From positions 1 to 26,663 of IMG/VR virus record IMGVR_UViG_3300034954_001020: 26,663 nt of DNA. The stretch is one strand, 5' to 3'. The notes below the pieces were generated by a model that saw only the letters and a program-made list of their open reading frames with translations, had not been told where the DNA came from and made no database searches. Both the position numbers and the translations under genes were made by a program. Positions 10,501 through 16,876 of the stretch are shown here, in pieces (within the stretch, counting starts at the first letter, position 1; each line of letters opens with the position of its first letter). The stretch comes from a virus.

Positions 10501-11940
10501 GTCGATGATGCTCTGAGAAGATGCAAAGTTCAGAGCAGTGAACATCTGGATATCGAAGAGGAAGCAGTTATACTTATTGCCATCCTTTTCGAGTTGAAGG
10601 ACTCTTGCCTTACCAATCAGATTACCTTTAATAGTGTTAGAAGGACCAGTTCCCAACCAGTCATCTCTAAGGTCAACAGTCTGATAGCACTCAGTTACGT
10701 TCTCACCAGAGATACGAGGCCATCCCCAAACATCATATACTTCTACTGCCTGAGACAGGTCAACAGGAACGATTTGGTTCTGACGACCAACAAAGGTACG
10801 AGGTTTCGGAGTGTCCACATAAGTAGGTGCCAGAATTTGTGTTCTGTAACCTTTTACATATGCTTTACCAGGTCCAACTTCAATAGCAGCGAAGTTCTCG
10901 GATGCAACTTGTCCCTCAGGAGAGATTTGACCAGGGGTATATACACCATTGTTGAAGTTATCGTTCAGGTGCTCTCTGGCACGTACGTCGAACGTATCGA
11001 CAACATAGTCACCATGCGTTTCGTACGTTCTACGAGCAATCGACTTCTCGATCTCGTTATATTCCGTACGGTCAACAAAGTTCTCAACAGTCGAGTTCCT
11101 GATGCGAAGCAGTTCGATGAAGTTCTTATCGGTTTCATCGTTGATTGGCTTTTTAACAAGTTGAGTCTTGATTCTGAATCGGTGAGCACCAGGTGCAGAG
11201 TAGTTGGACGCACCAATGGCATTATCCGTAAGTGACGGATCATCCTCTGGTGTAATAATTGATTCGCTAACTTCAAATCCAACTCTGTAACTTGGGTTGT
11301 TCGTATATTGGTCAAGGATGATATATTCAGAAGGAATATCAACGAAGTGTCCACGGATGAAGTACACACCTTCACTGATGTATGCAGTAGAACCAACCTG
11401 TGCAGCGTCTACTGGCAGCATCTGAGCAAACGGAGAACCAGTTTCGATCAGGGTGTTACCAAAGGTAATTTCCTGTTCAGCAACCAACTGTTCGTTGTTT
11501 TGGAATCTCTTAGTTGTAGTGCTAGATGTAGTGTCCCCAGATTCTACATACTTCACATAGAAAGTGATGTAACCACGATCACTTTGAGTAGCAGGAATAG
11601 TATAAAGAACCTTTGCCTTAATACCTGTGGTCAGACCTTCAATGATCTTACCTTCAAGTTGAGTTCTATAAGTTTCAACGTCTACACCCAGGAATGCCTG
11701 CTGAATCAGAATACAATCAACGTTCAGGTCATAACCCACCTGACCAGGGATGACCATCGCACCCTCTTTGAAGAGGTGCTGACCCATTGCTTCGATCTGA
11801 TTCTGCAAGATCGATTGCATAGTCGTAAGTTCCCTTGCTTGGATTGGGAATCCAGGGCGGAAGAGAACTCTGTAAAAGTTTTTATCCTTATCGAAATCGT
11901 CGAAGTAAGGAGAAATGTTTAGGTTAGTATTCTGGGGCAT
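4504..11940 (-). CDS. Giant DUF4815-type baseplate/tail structural protein (2,478 aa)
   Basis: The N-terminus (FDKDKNFYRVLFRPG, QARELTTMQSILQNQIE, KEGAMVIPGQVGYD) is typical of DUF4815 phage proteins. At about nt 8360-8465 it has the conserved helix YTMEDIGNMDRRLQSLEYYT. Around residues 1330-1420 (nt 7690-7950) is an unusually Arg/Thr/Trp-rich stretch, followed by KPKTRMYAFFDN. Near residue 1670 is the conserved module WWDPLAQSF, then VDIFFGTKD, IRPMENGYP and VWISRMGDIDITG. At least four GxTSGAxAxV-type modules lie near nt 10480, 9240, 7260 and 6070. The C-terminus (LYYRTQKPGSEK, FQAFQIKIVMKS) is beta-rich. It has no signal peptide or membrane segment. It starts 4 nt after the gp8 stop and overlaps the next gene by 4 nt. 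It is probably a peripheral baseplate or short-fibre component; the exact role is unknown. Confidence 0.9.
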   Translation of the reverse strand: MPQNTNLNISPYFDDFDKDKNFYRVLFRPGFPIQARELTTMQSILQNQIEAMGQHLFKEGAMVIPGQVGYDLNVDCILIQQAFLGVDVETYRTQLEGKIIEGLTTGIKAKVLYTIPATQSDRGYITFYVKYVESGDTTSSTTTKRFQNNEQLVAEQEITFGNTLIETGSPFAQMLPVDAAQVGSTAYISEGVYFIRGHFVDIPSEYIILDQYTNNPSYRVGFEVSESIITPEDDPSLTDNAIGASNYSAPGAHRFRIKTQLVKKPINDETDKNFIELLRIRNSTVENFVDRTEYNEIEKSIARRTYETHGDYVVDTFDVRAREHLNDNFNNGVYTPGQISPEGQVASENFAAIEVGPGKAYVKGYRTQILAPTYVDTPKPRTFVGRQNQIVPVDLSQAVEVYDVWGWPRISGENVTECYQTVDLRDDWLGTGPSNTIKGNLIGKARVLQLEKDGNKYNCFLFDIQMFTALNFASSQSIIDGELLVGRSSGARGYVYSAAADYAMVHQVSGQFQQGEVIERDGRVLDVLNSVYAYERSDVRQLVGYESSSNATPIFTASLALTESLTLIGKTITVDQASGQDITGFDTEFSADLRAGDVISPTATDKKGSTSLRIKRIDPANVAYTANNRKNTGLTPVFDFGSQEAKLDTSLTKGSVTDAEYPATQVTRLRPYFTEKLNRDGELAIDMPKRAIKSVADESFITIKTFANKPLSSGDVTFTLPENEQFTTLDGENYNLTITVGANDNTGYGWAVGTNLDIENESEKQNPTIGVSFGANRQSLQVTGLNDGSGGTVNNISQVTLTAAVSVNTVSKKIKTAAKMRTMKVIRTRNQNDVINYGLAYGNLYGTRIEDEELSFALNDVYALHAVFESADDDDAKVPYITLTENVYFDPGSVVIGRTSNARARVVSFNAANNRLYVVPVSTEFFNTGETIDGFDDDLNALVGVVDDGENALETGSKNITQDYYLDTNTTSYYYSVSKLVRKAGTSEPKRKLAVVFDYFIHEASGDYFTNQSYTGINFSEIPRVRGDRNSQYLTDTLDFRPAVGELASGSGTVEQPFFTNCKSLDFDSRVFTSAGGAGGSTIFNIPKVEEQIRLDYEYYLPRQDKLFMAHDGDLKLSKGVPAEDPPEADDIDNAMLLAKIQYEPYVYDVEEDILITLHQQRRYTMEDIGNMDRRLQSLEYYTSLSLLESDARNLKAFDSDGFDRLKNGFLVDDFTDHSSSDVENQDFKCSMDFTEGILRPSHYTTNVALQYSTSLSSNLVWWRQNPALGGKIGGNVLTLPYEEDPIIVQPYASRMENVNPFNVFTFIGRIDLLPASDDWTDTRRVPARVTTIEGNFRATRERLGTNNRGFAPVQWRAWRTTWTGQRRTGTRTWRETSFARGVPRRVLQGQTITTTRRQVRSGTRLRVVPRIDRRSLGDSVIDSTFIPWIRSRNVGFDVERVKPKTRMYAFFDNDNIANYIIPKLIEIVKNSSEDSSTNETPFVIGETVYGVQSGCRFRVAAPNDGLTTDPYSATNDPLPDSYASQTGILNIDTEVLSATVNPNFYGNFAVGEVLIGATSGARAVVKDRRLVSDLVGIIRGAFWIPNPANDANPRWATGSRVFRLSSSETDSRLPGAVDSAAEAEYTARGTLNTLQENILAVRNAAVVRDTVTQRRTVRSVRTNTRQVGWWDPLAQSFLLEEQGGTFVTGVDIFFGTKDQKIPISMQIRPMENGYPTKDILPFSDVTLKPSEVEVSDNASISTRFNFPAPVYIPESEEHCFVLFSDSNEYKVWISRMGDIDITGTRTISEQPYAGVLFKSQNASTWTADQYEDLKFNLYRAVFNKNVIGNATFVNAELGSGNDGISSLTVNPVLTIEPKQTLTLPTGNSYNFTIGARVIQTPSNAEATIEEFDSTSNPQTLTVKGIVGTFEQGFLDGNGNPFQSLKSSQSLVTFTLSAAPANGTPAAGDTFVGATSGATGTITSYDPAVGTYGTIIANYVDKAFDSSTEQLNIAGGSIQVSGYSAVAYSGDSYTAYPAVTPTTRSVDKKVVMIHPNHGMHNRSNNVEITGVVSEMPPTESTQTLSSTATQIGVSNAGSFHKIVNGRPISTTNPGYVRITSDVFAMPMPVGALPGTDGGTEAWTDISKFAPDEIIAYSAISDDGQTITVAPSGRGVGGTAAQEWATGAKVECYNLDGIPLTEINKVHSGIQDPTLDSYAIVTQSVANVGIRTGGHKVQATKNIPFELITPTIQIMQFKETGVVPSLNTTSGTSIGSGSTITDQASFVNNGAYDEIQINEENYYDNPRIICSQLNEDNKLEGSKSLTMKINMNTSVDNLSPIIDLDRVSVITTSNRINAWAGGPQVLGLQSEINPQGDVSTLPYGDQNDAVYLTRVARLANVSRSIRVMISMQRYGDSNIDLYYRTQKPGSEKQINDIGFVKIPVPEIGSTNVGEEEWEDFEYVVEGEEFQAFQIKIVMKSKNQAKVPLIKDMRAIAFAS

Positions 11941-11944
11941 CTCG

Positions 11945-13480
11945 TTAGAACTCGATTACGATTTTGATATCTTCAATTTGGTCACCAGCACGACTGATCG
12001 CGCCTCTATTATCTATATAGATGATCTCGCCAGAGTTCGGTTCGATCTCTGACTTAGCATAACCATTGGTGAACGACATACCAAGATCGTACTCAGTGTT
12101 GTTGATAACACGAGTAGAAATACCCGACACAACAGGGAAGTTGATGTCTGGGTCTGCCGATGTACCTGAGGTAGAACCTGTTACAGGGTTACCACCTTCA
12201 AACTCTGTGAGGTTACCAGTAATCTCAGGGAACACACCGTCAATTCTGTTCTGATAGTATTTCAGAACTTTGGTAATGTTATTCCAAGAGATAACTCGAC
12301 CACGAGCAGTTACCTGCTGACCACCAACCGTTCTAGACTGGGTAATAATCTCATCAGTCTGGAACTGACCAGTAAAGGTTGGAGAGAAGATAACAGCTTT
12401 TGTAGCAGACAGAGTAACAGCGGATGTAAGTTCTGTCGTGCCATACTGATTCGGGTTGATCACAAGACCAATACGACGGTAGTCGTTATCAGTCGGGAAG
12501 TCACCTGATCCTTCATCGTAGGTAAACTTCGTGTTGATCATCACACGATAACCGCCCAGTTCTTTGGCGGGGTTTGAACCATGACCAGTGTCGGGAGGAA
12601 TGATAACGTCAATGGCAGCACCAGTACCTGTACCAGCACCAATACCGTTGACCTCATCAATAACAACCTTACCGAAAGTATATCCAGAACCACCAGAGGT
12701 CACTGTGGCGTTTACAATTTTACCACCGTCAACCACCAGAGAAACACGACCACCAACGCCGTCGCCCTTGATAGGTACGTTCTCATAAGTACCGTTGTTA
12801 TAACCAGTACCAGATGCTTGGATCACAACACTGTCAATCTCACCACCAACGGCATCACCAGTCACAGCAACATCGCTGAGCACAGGCATGTAGTCGTTGG
12901 AGAAGAATTTCAGAACTTGTCCAACAGGAATCGTATACAGATACTTCCAGCGGTAACCATCAGCAGTTGTGATAATTGAAGTGGAGGTGCCAGTAGGCTC
13001 AACAGTAGAAGGTTTGCCGTTAGGATCAGAAGGACTTGTCCCGTTGTAGATGCACTTATAAACCTGATACTGCGAGTTAACGACGTAGAAGTCCGCGTCG
13101 TAGAGTTTCGTAGCACCAGACGATGCTGTTTTGGTCGAAGAATAGTCATGGCGATACATATCATAAACGTAACCCAGACCACCAGTGGTCTGTTCTGGGG
13201 GAGTCCAGTCAATACGACGAATAACTTGAATTGTGTCGCTAGCAAGCACACGCTTCAAGGAAATCATATCGGAGAATGTATCCGAGAACTCTTGGAACGA
13301 ATCCACAGGAGTCGGGGGAGCATTCTCGTTATCCCACTCTTGGGGACGACCGATGAAGACATAGAGTCTGTCACGGGACGAACCTGCAACTAGGTCAGAC
13401 TGCGTGGGATCGGCACCCTCTAACGACTTAATAAATCGCTTCGCAGTAAAAATTCTAAATTGATCTGTTAGAAGTGCCAT
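11945..13480 (-). CDS. gp8: Baseplate wedge subunit gp8 (T4-like), enlarged
   Basis: Homology to T4 gp8 is visible by eye at matching positions: YVFIGRPQEWDNENAPPTPV (T4 has a FGRSEPW element), DGYRWKYLYTIP at 174-185 (T4 DGYVWEYLFEIP), YRRIGLVINP at 334-343 (T4 FRQISIITNP), and a C-terminus GEIIYIDNRGA..DQIEDIKI at 484-507 (T4 GEMIYMENRPP..DQTEEINI). In T4, gp8 is a dimeric wedge protein linking gp7, gp6 and gp10. This protein is 511 residues against 334 in T4. The excess sits in two blocks: residues about 203-305, with GTGY and GGSGY glycine repeats, and residues about 350-475, with a TARGRVISW module. A promoter-like box and an AGGAAGG Shine-Dalgarno precede it. Confidence 0.9.
   Translation of the reverse strand: MALLTDQFRIFTAKRFIKSLEGADPTQSDLVAGSSRDRLYVFIGRPQEWDNENAPPTPVDSFQEFSDTFSDMISLKRVLASDTIQVIRRIDWTPPEQTTGGLGYVYDMYRHDYSSTKTASSGATKLYDADFYVVNSQYQVYKCIYNGTSPSDPNGKPSTVEPTGTSTSIITTADGYRWKYLYTIPVGQVLKFFSNDYMPVLSDVAVTGDAVGGEIDSVVIQASGTGYNNGTYENVPIKGDGVGGRVSLVVDGGKIVNATVTSGGSGYTFGKVVIDEVNGIGAGTGTGAAIDVIIPPDTGHGSNPAKELGGYRVMINTKFTYDEGSGDFPTDNDYRRIGLVINPNQYGTTELTSAVTLSATKAVIFSPTFTGQFQTDEIITQSRTVGGQQVTARGRVISWNNITKVLKYYQNRIDGVFPEITGNLTEFEGGNPVTGSTSGTSADPDINFPVVSGISTRVINNTEYDLGMSFTNGYAKSEIEPNSGEIIYIDNRGAISRAGDQIEDIKIVIEF
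12581..12874 (-). repeat. Glycine-rich GxGY insertion inside gp8
   Basis: This codes for residues about 203-300 of gp8 and has no counterpart in T4 gp8. It contains QASGTGYNNG, KGDGVGGRVSLVV, TSGGSGYTFG and GAGTGTGAAIDV. The pattern (GxGY, a short strand, GGxGGxA, a strand) is the same as the repeats in the gene just upstream at 14628-15293. Confidence 0.75.
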
Positions 13481-13493
13481 CTTTAAGCAATTA

Positions 13494-13500
13494 CCTTCCT
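13494..13500 (-). promoter_or_regulatory. Ribosome binding site of gp8 (AGGAAGG)
   Basis: Read on the minus strand this is AGGAAGG, 13 nt before the gp8 ATG at 13480-13478. The match to the anti-Shine-Dalgarno is strong but the spacing is long. It is the clearest Shine-Dalgarno in the window and supports the ATG at 13480 as the start. Confidence 0.55.
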
Positions 13501-13502
13501 TT

Positions 13503-13510
13503 TATTTATT
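13503..13510 (-). promoter_or_regulatory. Late-promoter-like box (AATAAATA) before gp8
   Basis: Read on the minus strand this is AATAAATA, preceded by T (TAATAAATA), one mismatch from the T4 late box TATAAATA. It sits in the 34-nt gap between the 615-residue gene and gp8, 22 nt before the gp8 ATG. The position matches the boxes before the gp10-like and YHYH genes. Here the box is followed by AAAGG, not by G. Confidence 0.55.
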
Positions 13511-13514
13511 AGGT

Positions 13515-15362
13515 TTATTCTGGTTCAGTTCTGACCAGGTTAGTATATTCTTGTCTGTTGAACACAGAGGTAGCACCAGATGTCTGCCCAGACAGAGTAT
13601 CTGAGGTAGTAAACTTGTAGGTGTTACCATTATTTGTAATGCTGCTGAGTTCTAATATCCGATATCCGAAAGCATCAGCGGTCTGATTAAACGAAACAAC
13701 CGTTGCCGTAACACCTGTGCTGCTACCAGTAACAGTTTCACCGATTTGATATGGAGTATCATTCCAGGTCTGTACTTTGACAGCAGTAGTAGATGTGTGA
13801 TCAACACCATCACCCAGAGCACCAGCAGTATTGATAGTGGCAGTCAAAGGAACAAGGTTGGAGTCATAAATCTGATCACCTTGCTGGAACAGTGTAGTGT
13901 TCTGTCCACCAACAGTCTCTTCAATACCATACAGAGATGATGCAATACCACCATCAAGGTTGATCTCATCTTCAAAGTCTGTATCAGTATTTACCAGATC
14001 AATGATACCGTCGCCAGCACCATCAACTTCATCATCATCTTCAAATACAAATCCTTCTAAGGTTCCGATAGGATCAGTAAAGGTAATAATGCTTCCTTCG
14101 GGATCTTCCAACAGAACGTGCGGATTGACACCTGTACCAGAAGATGCAGCAGAACCTGCAATGAACTGAATAACAGCAGTCTTCTCGTTAGATCTACCAC
14201 CGTCAATGAATGCCAATTCATCAACTTCAAATGTAAGGAATAGTTCCTTAGTGTCAGGACGCCAGTCATAAACAATAGCAACCTTGTTGGACTTATCCTC
14301 TTGTACTCTTCTAACACGGTCTGCGACAGTGAAAGAGTAACCAGAGATGCCAGTATTAGGATCAGTTGCCAGGTTATCAAGGATCACACGCTGGTCATAA
14401 CGGAAGTTAATACCTCTATCACAACCAGTGAAAGAGATAGGTGTCTTACCCGTATATCTAATAATCTCTCTGCCGATCTGGAACTTACCAGAACCAGGGA
14501 AAGCGTTAGTAGTTTCTACATACAGAGTTGTGTCAGCAGGTGCAGCGTCTCTAATCAACGCTGTCATATTGAAGAATGAGGACACCAGAGAGGTTCTATT
14601 TCTCTGTGTTCTGATCAGGTTGGTATCACGAGTGAAGATAACATTAGGTGCAGATGTATATCCACCACCAGGGTTCAACAGTGTGATGTTTGAGATACGA
14701 CCCAAGTTGATCTCTGCCTTTGCTTCGGCACCAGATCCACCACCACCAATAATTTGTAGGATAGGAGGAGTTTCAAAGAACTCACCTTCTGATGTAACTC
14801 TAATGTTTTCGACAACACCGAACTGATTAACTTCGGCAACACCACTAGCACCAGATCCACCACCACCAGAAATAACAATAGTAATATCTTCGGAAGTATA
14901 GTTTCTACCGTTGTTCTCAACAGACAAACCAGTCACACCACCAGTAACAGGGACTAGTTCTGCACCAGATCCACCACCACCTCTTAGGTATGCCTCAGCA
15001 TTAAAATATCCATCACCAGGTTGATTAACCTGCAAGAAACTAACAGATCCATCGGGATTCAAATAGATGTTAGCGTCTGCATCAACGATACCTTCATCAT
15101 TACTAACAATATCCAAACGGAGAGGATCATAACCCTCACCAGGGTCAATCACATCAACAGACAGGATCTCACCATTGTCTGCAATGTTTGCTCTTAAAAC
15201 AGCATCCCTGATAGGAGTACCACAGTTGCCAATAGACAACTTCGGTGGATCGTTAGGGTCATACCCACTACCACCATTAGTTACGATAACGTCCTTAACT
15301 CCGTAGACAGAGTTAAAGACGGGTTCGATAGATGCACCTGATCCAGGGACTGTTCTTGGCAT
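13515..15362 (-). CDS. Glycine-repeat virion structural protein (615 aa)
   Basis: The start overlaps the stop of the gp10-like gene by one base (TAATG), implying coupled translation. Residues 24-245 are repeats of the form GxGYxxxP followed by a strand and GGGGSGAxAxAxV: for example TNGGSGYDPND, DPGEGYDP, QPGDGYF, GGGGSGAELVPV, GGGGSGASGVAEV and NPGGGYTSAP. Residues about 274-327 hold a known phage-structural pattern (TTLYVETTNAFPGSGKF, IGREIIRYTG, SFTGCDRG). Residues about 438-470 are very acidic. The C-terminus carries two TSGA-type modules (GSSTGVTATVVSF and SGQTSGATSVF). I see no enzyme motif, signal peptide or membrane helix. Lying between the gp10-like gene and gp8, it is most likely a baseplate wedge or peripheral protein, but I cannot match it to a named T4 protein. 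Confidence 0.87.
   Translation of the reverse strand: MPRTVPGSGASIEPVFNSVYGVKDVIVTNGGSGYDPNDPPKLSIGNCGTPIRDAVLRANIADNGEILSVDVIDPGEGYDPLRLDIVSNDEGIVDADANIYLNPDGSVSFLQVNQPGDGYFNAEAYLRGGGGSGAELVPVTGGVTGLSVENNGRNYTSEDITIVISGGGGSGASGVAEVNQFGVVENIRVTSEGEFFETPPILQIIGGGGSGAEAKAEINLGRISNITLLNPGGGYTSAPNVIFTRDTNLIRTQRNRTSLVSSFFNMTALIRDAAPADTTLYVETTNAFPGSGKFQIGREIIRYTGKTPISFTGCDRGINFRYDQRVILDNLATDPNTGISGYSFTVADRVRRVQEDKSNKVAIVYDWRPDTKELFLTFEVDELAFIDGGRSNEKTAVIQFIAGSAASSGTGVNPHVLLEDPEGSIITFTDPIGTLEGFVFEDDDEVDGAGDGIIDLVNTDTDFEDEINLDGGIASSLYGIEETVGGQNTTLFQQGDQIYDSNLVPLTATINTAGALGDGVDHTSTTAVKVQTWNDTPYQIGETVTGSSTGVTATVVSFNQTADAFGYRILELSSITNNGNTYKFTTSDTLSGQTSGATSVFNRQEYTNLVRTEPE
14628..15293 (-). repeat. GxGY / GGGGSGA repeat array in the 615-aa protein
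   Basis: About six degenerate protein-level repeats of roughly 35-45 residues each contain a GxGY turn, mostly with hydrophobic strands, and three copies of GGGGSGA (near 14968, 14858 and 14738). The three GGGGSGA segments are similar at DNA level too (repeated ccaccaccacc and gcaccagatcc on the plus strand). Confidence 0.75.
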
Positions 15363-16846
15363 TAGACTACAACGATATTACCGACCATGTTTCCATGAAT
15401 GTTGCACTGATAGACATACGTCGTACCAGCAGCAAGACTTTGTGGAACTGTCCAGTATTGGACTCCATTGATAGAACCACTAGTTCCACTGATCTGAGAA
15501 CCACCAGCACTCACTCTCAATTCAAGAGGGTGTCCAGATCCAGTAGTGTTATCAAATCTGTATGTAAATCCACGATACACATAGATCGTAGGATCCGCCT
15601 GATCATCAATACCAGGACCAGTTACCTGATATGCATTGGTGTTGTTAGAAGAGAATGCATAACTTAGGACAGGAGATGCTACTGCTTCGTATGCAGATGA
15701 TCCACGAACCAGGGACTGTCCTTCTTGGGCAGAGGGTAGCGCGACAGTGTTAGTAATAGTAAGCGTTGACCCAGATACCGCAGTAGTGATCCCAGTGCCA
15801 CCAGCAATCGTGACAGTAGAATCAGCGGCGTTAGCAGTATACGAACCAGTATCTCCTGCAAGGGTTTTAAGGACATCTTGGACTACGTTGGGAGAATCGT
15901 TGGTGATAGTAATAGCACCAGCGTTCAGGTTGGTAGAGATACCAGACCCACCAGTGAATGTCAGACTGTCAGTAACAGTAGTTGCAGTCGTAGTACCGTT
16001 ATCAGCACCAAAGGTGGTGAACACATTTTGGTCCAGGTCACCCAAGGTGCCTGTCATATCAATAGTAAGAGTATCACCAACCAGAGTAGTGGAGATGTTA
16101 GTACCACCTGCAATAATGAGGGTATCGTTAGGAGCAGAAGCAGTAGTAGTACCAGTATCGGCATTGACACTCTCAAAAAGATTCTGTGTGGTGCCACCGC
16201 TACCACCAGTTCCTTGCTCATCATTAGCAGGAGACCACTTACCAGTGGATTCAACCCATTTCAGAACCTGACCGTCAGACGGACCACCATTTACTGTGGT
16301 ATCAACGTCGTTCAGAACAGTAATACTTTGGTTCTCGTCTACAAGGGGAACCCAAGCAGCAGAGTGAGCAAAGTATGCCTTGCCAGTGCCGTGAACATGA
16401 GCAAGCATACCATGATGGTTAGTCGCATCAGGAAGGTCGCCCAGAGTAGCGTAAGGAGCGTACCATTTGAGGTATCCATCGTCTCCATCAATATAGGTAT
16501 ATGCAGAACCAGATCCACCTGCCCACAGTTGGATATCGCCAGTTCCTGTTTGTTTGATGACAATGTTGTCTGTGGCATCACAAACAATATCATTGCCGTT
16601 GGTATCCAGGTTACCAGTTAGCAGGTTAAAATCTGCACCACGGAAAGCAGGAGTCGGACTACTGCTCCATTGCAGCACCTGACCATCGGTAATACCAGCA
16701 CCAATATCAATCAGGATATTAGTTTGGTTACCCAATGCCTCATAAAGTTCATCAAAGTTGGCATTAAATTTAATGGCACCATCTCTTAGGGTATCACCAG
16801 TACCATCATTTGCCGAAGATCCAATACCAACTAGCTGTTTTGCCAT
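15362..16846 (-). CDS. gp9/gp10-like baseplate protein with C-terminal cupredoxin-like domain (494 aa)
   Basis: Residues 1-40 (VGIGSSANDGTGDTLRDGAI, KFNANFDELYEALG) closely parallel the start of T4 gp10 (DDGTGDYLRKGGIKINENFD) and resemble gp9, so this end probably plugs into the baseplate. Two DGQVLQW/DGQVLKW motifs follow at about 54 and 191. Residues 144-161 are His-rich (HHGMLAHVHGTGKAYFAH). Three tandem beta repeats occupy about 224-268, 275-317 and 324-366. Residues about 400-494 form a cupredoxin-like domain: a His at 439 (SGHPLELRV), then Cys481, His484 and Met487 in YQCNIHGNMVGNIVVV, the normal order of type-1 copper ligands. There is no signal peptide. A CATAAATAG box precedes it. 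Structural role is fairly sure; copper binding is predicted only. Confidence 0.9.
   Translation of the reverse strand: MAKQLVGIGSSANDGTGDTLRDGAIKFNANFDELYEALGNQTNILIDIGAGITDGQVLQWSSSPTPAFRGADFNLLTGNLDTNGNDIVCDATDNIVIKQTGTGDIQLWAGGSGSAYTYIDGDDGYLKWYAPYATLGDLPDATNHHGMLAHVHGTGKAYFAHSAAWVPLVDENQSITVLNDVDTTVNGGPSDGQVLKWVESTGKWSPANDEQGTGGSGGTTQNLFESVNADTGTTTASAPNDTLIIAGGTNISTTLVGDTLTIDMTGTLGDLDQNVFTTFGADNGTTTATTVTDSLTFTGGSGISTNLNAGAITITNDSPNVVQDVLKTLAGDTGSYTANAADSTVTIAGGTGITTAVSGSTLTITNTVALPSAQEGQSLVRGSSAYEAVASPVLSYAFSSNNTNAYQVTGPGIDDQADPTIYVYRGFTYRFDNTTGSGHPLELRVSAGGSQISGTSGSINGVQYWTVPQSLAAGTTYVYQCNIHGNMVGNIVVV
15749..16177 (-). repeat. Three tandem ~45-residue beta repeats in the gp10-like protein
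   Basis: Each unit has the pattern GTTTA....DTLTIAGGTGISTT..G.TLTI. The three units cover residues 224-268, 275-317 and 324-366. They look like a fibre-shaft segment between the baseplate-anchoring N-terminus and the C-terminal cupredoxin-like head. Confidence 0.8.
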
Positions 16847-16868
16847 GATCGTTCTTTTTTTACAGTTC

Positions 16869-16876
16869 TATTTATG
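16869..16876 (-). promoter_or_regulatory. Late-promoter-like box (CATAAATA) before the gp10-like gene
   Basis: Read on the minus strand this is CATAAATA followed by G, one mismatch from TATAAATA. It lies 22 nt before the ATG at 16846 and contains the TAA stop (16874-16872) of the YHYH gene, so stop codon and promoter box share bases. Confidence 0.6.

Noticed and set aside
10399-11235. 278-codon open frame on the plus strand, and similar ones at 4768-5607 and 11308-11922
   Set aside because: Same reasoning: no recognisable domain, opposite a well-supported gene, no expression signals on the plus strand anywhere in the window.
14628-15293. CRISPR-like or satellite DNA from repeated accaccacc stretches
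   Set aside because: The repeats keep the reading frame, encode GGGGSGA turns and have no equal-length unique spacers. They are coding repeats.
15365-15649. Host-derived plastocyanin (photosynthesis gene carried by the phage)
   Set aside because: Cyanophages can carry a separate petE gene, but here the cupredoxin-like domain is fused to a baseplate-type protein, lacks a signal peptide and differs in the strand around the first His, so it is not a photosynthetic electron carrier.
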